DNA of 64,000 nucleotides from Chryseobacterium sp. Lineage in GTDB: Bacteria > Bacteroidota > Bacteroidia > Flavobacteriales > Weeksellaceae. This document shows positions 59,882-64,000 of the stretch, one piece after another. Below the pieces are notes generated by a model. The model ran no database searches. It was not told the origin of the DNA and saw nothing but the letters and a program-made list of their open reading frames with translations. The stretch is taken from contig NZ_CP044507.1 of the NCBI RefSeq assembly GCF_008831505.1, positions 2,356,001-2,420,000 of the forward strand, given 5' to 3'. How positions within the stretch are numbered: position 1 is the first letter of the stretch; every line of letters begins with the position of its first letter. The position numbers and the translations under genes are program-made.

Positions 59882-61042
59882 CTAATAATTGAGATGCAGA
59901 TGGCTGAAAATAGCTTCGTCCGCGCCGGTGAGTTCCACCTTACGTCTGGCCATTACTTTTCCGGCAACCTCAACTGCTTTATCCAGTCTGAATTTTTCAT
60001 CACCAGTCATCCCGCCCCAACTGAAGGAGGGTATATGATTGGGTGGGAAGCCTGCTTTGAAGATATTGGCAGCTACACCAACTACCGTTCCTGTATTGAA
60101 CTGGGTATTGATGGCGGCTTTGGAATGATCGCCCATTATAAGTCCGCAGAACTGCAGACCCGTATCTTCCATGGAATCACTGCTGTACGACCATAGTTTA
60201 ACGGTGGAATAATTATTTTTCAGATTAGAAGAATTGGTATCGGCGCCCAGATTGCACCATTCACCGATAACGGAATTCCCTATGAAACCATCGTGCCCTT
60301 TATTGGAAAACCCGAAAATGACCACATTATTTACTTCTCCACCTACCTTGGAATGGGGACCAACGGTAGTATCGCCATAAATTTTGGCACCAAGGTTAAA
60401 CTTGGATCCGTCACAAAGAGCAATCGGACCTCTAAGGTTACATCCTTCCATCACTTCCGCATCTTTACCTATATAGATCTTTCCGCTGCGGCAATTGATG
60501 GTGGAGAACTCAATAGAGGCTCCTTCTTCAATGAATAAATCTTCCTCCTTTCCAAGAAACCCATTAGTTGGCGAAAGCGGTTGCGAGGTACGGCCATTGG
60601 TCAACAGATTAAAATCGAAATCAATTGCCTCGGAATTATAGGAAAATAAATCTGTTGGTTTGCGGAAGAAAACCAGCTCCTCCGTAATATCCGTCATCTT
60701 TTCAATCTGCGAAAGCGAAAAGTCTTTAATATTTACTCTTGCAGCAAGCAGCTCGTCTTCATACACCAGCGCCTCACCTTTTTGGAGGCTGCGTATTTGG
60801 TGCAGGACGTCTTTGGTAGGCAGAAAATTAGGCACCAGAAAAAGACTTTCCTCCGGTTCGGGCGCCTGAAATTTGGGCTGCAGGAACTCTTCAGTAAAAT
60901 AAGATAGCGTATTGCTTCCCAGTAACTTTTGCCATCTTTCGGCAAATGTTAATATACCGCAGCGCATTTCGGCTACAGGTCTTGTAAAAGTTAGCGGCAG
61001 GAAATTCTGCCAGTATTGGGCATCAGAAAAAACAAGTTGCAT
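59882..61042 (-). CDS. GlmU-family sugar nucleotidyltransferase-like protein
   Basis: 386 residues. N-terminal half contains the LPLTFTRPVAEMRCGILTFAERW opening of this GlmU-like family in two blocks. From about 190 on there is a left-handed beta-helix of hexapeptide repeats (INCRSGKIYIGKDAEVMEGC, RGPIALCDGSKFNLGAKIYG, VGPHSKVGGEVNNVVIFG, STVKLWSYSSD, FNTGTVVGVAANIF). The classical nucleotide-binding G-rich loop is not evident. Acetyl- or nucleotidyl-transfer to a sugar phosphate is the family inference; the substrate is unknown. rpmE2 lies just upstream, separated by a terminator. Confidence 0.88.
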   Translation of the reverse strand: MQLVFSDAQYWQNFLPLTFTRPVAEMRCGILTFAERWQKLLGSNTLSYFTEEFLQPKFQAPEPEESLFLVPNFLPTKDVLHQIRSLQKGEALVYEDELLAARVNIKDFSLSQIEKMTDITEELVFFRKPTDLFSYNSEAIDFDFNLLTNGRTSQPLSPTNGFLGKEEDLFIEEGASIEFSTINCRSGKIYIGKDAEVMEGCNLRGPIALCDGSKFNLGAKIYGDTTVGPHSKVGGEVNNVVIFGFSNKGHDGFIGNSVIGEWCNLGADTNSSNLKNNYSTVKLWSYSSDSMEDTGLQFCGLIMGDHSKAAINTQFNTGTVVGVAANIFKAGFPPNHIPSFSWGGMTGDEKFRLDKAVEVAGKVMARRKVELTGADEAIFSHLHLNY

Positions 61043-61071
61043 GGGGTGGAATTTATCAATGAGAAGGGCTT

Positions 61072-61079
61072 CAAATATA
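61072..61079 (-). promoter_or_regulatory. -7 element for the GlmU-family gene
   Basis: TATATTTG on the minus strand, 29 nt before the ATG at 61042. Confidence 0.5.
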
Positions 61080-61080
61080 A

Positions 61081-61113
61081 TAAAAAAAGTCCTCCAAAAA
61101 ATTTGGAAGACTC
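61081..61113 (-). terminator. Terminator of rpmE2
   Basis: AGTCTTCCAAA pairs with TTTGGAGGACT (one bulge), then seven Ts on the minus strand. Only two bases from the next -7 box. Confidence 0.75.
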
Positions 61114-61136
61114 TTAATATGGTTAAGATCCGTAAA

Positions 61137-61388
61137 TTACTTTGCGAATTTCTTATACTTGTTCATGAACTTGTCTACACGTCCTGCTGTATCAACCAGT
61201 TTGGTTTTACCGGTGTAGAAAGGGTGTGAAGTTGAAGAGATTTCCATTTTGATCAGTGGATAAGTCTCACCTTCATACTCAATAACGTCTTTAGTCTCAG
61301 CAGTAGACTTACTTAGAAACATCTCGTCGTTACTCATATCTTTGAAAACAACAAGTCTATAATTTTCAGGGTGGATACCGTTTTTCAT
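61137..61388 (-). CDS. rpmE2: 50S ribosomal protein L31, type B
   Basis: 83 residues, zinc-independent type B L31: starts [17 protein letters not shown] and includes [20 protein letters not shown] and [11 protein letters not shown]. The CxxC of the zinc-binding type is absent, as expected. Monocistronic with a strong terminator. Confidence 0.97.
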   Translation of the reverse strand: MKNGIHPENYRLVVFKDMSNDEMFLSKSTAETKDVIEYEGETYPLIKMEISSTSHPFYTGKTKLVDTAGRVDKFMNKYKKFAK

Positions 61389-61542
61389 AACTTATTAAAT
61401 TTAAATTAATTACAAAAAATTAGCGTTGAAATAAGTAATGGATCTTTCTCTGCTGAATTTTAGAGTGCAAAAATACTAATTATTTTCAAACCTGCAACAT
61501 AGAGATCTCATTTTTTGCAATTTAATGTTCCGCTTTTTTCGT

Positions 61543-61550
61543 TAAATTTG
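61543..61550 (+). promoter_or_regulatory. -7 element for the beta-helix lipoprotein gene
   Basis: TAAATTTG, 18 nt before the ATG at 61569; supports that start over the one at 61515. Confidence 0.6.
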
Positions 61551-61568
61551 AAATCTATTAGTGAGGAT

Positions 61569-62969
61569 ATGAAATTAAAAATAATTGCAGCAGTGTTCTT
61601 CTGGGCAGCCCTGCTTATGATGTCCTGCAACAGGGATGAAATTAGTTTTGAGGCTCCTTCTCAGGAACTTCGCTTTTCAGCAGATACTGTGTTTTGTGAT
61701 ACCGTATACCATCAGGTCCGTTCCGAATCTTACGCTGTGAAGGTATACAATACCGAGGACAGGGATATTATGATCCCAAATATTGAACTGGGCCGCGGTG
61801 CCTCTTCACTATACAGGATAAATGTGGATGGTAAGTCCGGATATTCTTTTAATAATGTACCACTCCGGAAAAAGGACAGCCTCTATATTTTTGTAGAAAT
61901 CGCACCTACGGCATCATCGCCCGAGGCCATTGCAGAAGACCGAATCTTTTTTACCACCCCTGCCGGCAAGCAGCATGTGACACTCTTCTCTGTAGTTCAG
62001 GACGCTGAATTTTTTGTTGAGACAGCCGGCAATCCCAATATCCTTTCCGGAAACATTACATGGAATGACGGTCGGGCTAAAATTATTTACGGTGATCTAA
62101 CTGTTGCCCCCGGAAGCACACTGAATATTGAGCAGGGTACTAAAGTTTATTTCTTTAGGAACAGTGGTATGAAGGTGGCAGGCGGAGCTACCGTAAATAT
62201 CAACGGGGATCTGGATGATGAGGTAATTATCCGCGGCGACAGGAACGATCCAAAATACGACACTATTCCCAAAAACTGGAACTCAATGCGGTTTGAACCA
62301 GGATCCACAGTAAATATGAATTACGCCAGAGTTTTTGGCGGAATACGTGGTCTGGATTTACGTGAAGCTGCTGCGACTATAAAAAACTCCATTATACACA
62401 CCTTTGATGAATATGGCATTTATGCTGTAAACTCAACTGTAAATGCTGAAAATTTGGTGATGAATAACTGCCAGAATGCCGATTTTGGTATTTTTAAGGG
62501 CGGAAATTACAACATCATCCATTCAACGCTCGCTAATTACTGGCAACTTACCGGCACGGGAAGCGGCTTGGCGATGTATGCGGCCAACGAATGGATAAAC
62601 AGCAGCGGCCAGACAGAAACCGCACCACTCAGCCTCAATATCGGAAACTCCATTCTCTACACCAAAAGCGCCAATGCCCTTCAGCTTAAACCTGTAAGCG
62701 GCCAAACATTCAATTATCAGGTCCGCAACTCACTGCTGAAATACGATGTAGGTGCCGGTTTTAATTTTGATACCAGTCCGGGAATCATTAACTCCTTTAA
62801 GAATACAGATCCGGCATTCCTGAACTACTATACTGAGAAAATGAATTTAAGGGTTGCTGCAGACTCTTATGCCAAAGGGAAAGGTTCCGCGGGTATTGCA
62901 GCAACCGTGCCCCTGGATATCGTGAAAATCTCACGCACATCGAACCCCACACTCGGTGCGTATCAGTAA
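61569..62969 (+). CDS. Right-handed beta-helix lipoprotein
   Basis: 466 residues from the ATG at 61569. Lipoprotein signal LKIIAAVFFWAALLMMSC. After an Ig-like region (about 30-150: ADTVFCDTVYHQVRSESYAV, YIFVEIAP) comes a parallel beta-helix (about 160-440, with GNITWNDGRAKIIYGDLTVA, AGGATVNINGDLDDEVIIRG, KNSIIHTFDEYGIYAVNSTV, SILYTKSANAL). The end reads ...SNPTLGAYQ, typical of this Bacteroidetes family. Surface lipoprotein, polysaccharide binding possible; no catalytic residues are evident. Followed after 19 nt by the MazG-like gene. Confidence 0.85.
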   Translation: MKLKIIAAVFFWAALLMMSCNRDEISFEAPSQELRFSADTVFCDTVYHQVRSESYAVKVYNTEDRDIMIPNIELGRGASSLYRINVDGKSGYSFNNVPLRKKDSLYIFVEIAPTASSPEAIAEDRIFFTTPAGKQHVTLFSVVQDAEFFVETAGNPNILSGNITWNDGRAKIIYGDLTVAPGSTLNIEQGTKVYFFRNSGMKVAGGATVNINGDLDDEVIIRGDRNDPKYDTIPKNWNSMRFEPGSTVNMNYARVFGGIRGLDLREAAATIKNSIIHTFDEYGIYAVNSTVNAENLVMNNCQNADFGIFKGGNYNIIHSTLANYWQLTGTGSGLAMYAANEWINSSGQTETAPLSLNIGNSILYTKSANALQLKPVSGQTFNYQVRNSLLKYDVGAGFNFDTSPGIINSFKNTDPAFLNYYTEKMNLRVAADSYAKGKGSAGIAATVPLDIVKISRTSNPTLGAYQ

Positions 62970-62988
62970 ATTAATCAGCACAGAATCT

Positions 62989-63324
62989 ATGGAAAAGGAG
63001 ATAACAGTCCTCCAAAAGCAGGTGGACGCCTGGATCAGAACTGTAGGTGTCCGCTATTTCAACGAACTGACCAATATGGCCATGCTTACCGAAGAGGTTG
63101 GCGAAGTGGCGCGGATCATTGCCAGAAGATACGGCGAACAGAGTGAGAAAGAATCCGATAAAGGGAAAGATCTGGGCGAAGAGCTGGCGGACGTTTTATT
63201 TGTTACTTTGTGCCTGGCCAATCAAACAGGTACTGATTTACAGGCTGCTTTCGACAAAAAGATGAAGCTGAAAACCGAGCGGGACGCCACCCGTTATCAT
63301 AACAATGAAAAATTAAAACCTTAA
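62989..63324 (+). CDS. MazG-like nucleotide pyrophosphohydrolase
   Basis: 111 residues from the ATG at 62989. All-alpha NTP-PPase fold: LTNMAMLTEEVGEVARIIAR (metal-binding ExxE) and DLGEELADVLFVTLCLA (second ExxD), then a helical tail. Members hydrolyse (d)NTPs to monophosphates and pyrophosphate for housecleaning. Its stop overlaps the next ATG (TAATG), so the two are co-translated. Confidence 0.9.
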   Translation: MEKEITVLQKQVDAWIRTVGVRYFNELTNMAMLTEEVGEVARIIARRYGEQSEKESDKGKDLGEELADVLFVTLCLANQTGTDLQAAFDKKMKLKTERDATRYHNNEKLKP

Positions 63325-64000
63325 TGCACAAATTTCTTATAGCTTTCCTTATAGCTCTATCCGGTGTTTCATGGGCGCAGGTTACTGTTCCCTATAGGAT
63401 AGGCGACAGGTTCGGCATCGCCGACGAAAACGGGAAGATGCTTATTCCGGCAACTTTTGATGTGATTGACGTACATGCGCCCGGGGAATTTACCGCCACA
63501 AAAAGAAGTGCAAACGGTTTTAAAACGACTTACATTACTGATAACAAGATCAGGCTAAGTGATACAGATTACAATTATTTCAATTTGGATTCTTCATTCA
63601 TAACTGCGGTTAAGTTGAAAAACACAGGGGATTTTGGTGCAGATGATTCCCGAAACAGCGTCACAGATGTTTATACCTTAAGCGGTAAAAAAGTCTTCGA
63701 GCAGTCTTACCGTTTTGTGAATTTTATTGAAGATGAGAAAAAGCCCGCATTGAAGGATGAAATTTTAATCATAACCAATGATCTGAACGGTAAATACAGT
63801 TTGCTTTTGCTTAGTAAGAAAACCATGAAGGTGACCAGGACCTTTTTCGAGAATGCCGTTGATGTGGATACTGATTACGACCGGTTCCCTTCAAGCTTCA
63901 ACGTAAAATATGTCTTGGCGAGAGAAACAACCTTGAATCAGCTCACTATAACCTTTGAAAACGGCAGGATAAAAACACATAATTCAGAGCCTGTTTCGCC
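63324..64000 (+). CDS. WG-repeat-like secreted protein, truncated by the window
   Basis: Begins at the ATG overlapping the stop of the preceding gene and stays open to the end of the window (225 complete codons). Signal peptide MHKFLIAFLIALSGVSWAQ, then a WG-repeat-like unit (YRIGDRFGIADENGKMLIPA and TFDVID), which is the KxGxxDxxGkxviP..yd pattern. Later parts (LNGKYSLLLLSKKTMKV) may be a second repeat. Function unknown; the remainder lies outside. Confidence 0.8.
   Translation, partial: MHKFLIAFLIALSGVSWAQVTVPYRIGDRFGIADENGKMLIPATFDVIDVHAPGEFTATKRSANGFKTTYITDNKIRLSDTDYNYFNLDSSFITAVKLKNTGDFGADDSRNSVTDVYTLSGKKVFEQSYRFVNFIEDEKKPALKDEILIITNDLNGKYSLLLLSKKTMKVTRTFFENAVDVDTDYDRFPSSFNVKYVLARETTLNQLTITFENGRIKTHNSEPVS

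Noticed and set aside
1-64000. tRNA, rRNA, tmRNA, riboswitch, CRISPR array, complete insertion sequence, prophage or integrase
   Set aside because: Looked for in intergenic stretches and by motif (CCA ends, repeat-spacer patterns, DDE or Tyr recombinase motifs); none could be supported.

Overview
The window reads as a chromosomal segment of a Flavobacteriia member, most likely Weeksellaceae (Chryseobacterium / Kaistella / Epilithonimonas group). Supports: six intact proteins with type IX secretion system (T9SS) sorting domains plus a decayed one, a PorV/PorQ-family barrel, the TAnnTTTG -7 promoter motif typical of Bacteroidetes in front of many genes, no obvious Shine-Dalgarno dependence, a type B L31, a GlmU-family protein beside it, and family proteins (DUF6759, DUF4919, DUF4407) that I associate with this group. 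No rRNA, tRNA, CRISPR array, complete insertion sequence or prophage was seen.

Layout. 1-9.9 kb: three tandem giant secreted paralogues (IgGFc-binding-like front half, repeated middle modules, CHU_C/T9SS type B tail); the first two are followed by plus-strand terminators of their own, the third by a convergent hairpin shared with the opposing gene. 9.9-13 kb: a small membrane protein and folA on the minus strand, divergent from a lemA / TPM / TPM cluster. 13-14.1 kb: a gene-poor graveyard holding a frameshifted T9SS tail, a diverged 165-bp direct repeat and a probable dispersed repeat. 14.1-31.6 kb: a T9SS type A beta-propeller-like protein, a KefF/KefC-like pair, an EamA exporter overlapping a PorV-like barrel, extradiol dioxygenase, YceI, PAP2 phosphatase, S9 and M3 peptidases, several envelope proteins and trmB. 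31.6-34.4 kb: rplM-rpsI-rpsB (without tsf) and two small envelope proteins. 34.4-35.1 kb: the C-terminal remnant of a type ISP restriction-modification enzyme. 35-45 kb: two tandem ELWxxDGT-repeat T9SS proteins sharing near-identical DNA, a lipoprotein, a large secreted protein of unknown function preceded by a perfect dyad, and a NarL-type regulator with its TPR histidine kinase. 45-56.5 kb: IcmF (fused B12/GTPase/mutase), a Cys-rich copper-binding-like protein, serine hydrolase, lipoate ligase, a two-gene operon pairing a GntA/DcsA-like heme N-hydroxylase with a DUF1989 protein, an MBL hydrolase, a PadR operon with twin membrane proteins, and ruvC. 56.7-64 kb: DUF4407 protein, guaB with a DUF6759 lipoprotein, GlmU-family protein, rpmE2, a beta-helix lipoprotein, a MazG-like pyrophosphohydrolase and a WG-repeat protein cut by the window edge.

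The region is dominated by envelope and secretion functions interleaved with housekeeping genes. The most interesting functional proposal is the two-gene operon at 51.6-52.9 kb, where both families are linked to guanidino-group chemistry. The most striking sequence-level signals are a 94-bp perfect direct repeat inside the twin membrane-protein genes, the perfect 18-19-bp GC-rich hairpin near 48.9 kb, and the dyad that may be the target of the NarL-type regulator. All functional calls are by reading the sequence; no database search was run.
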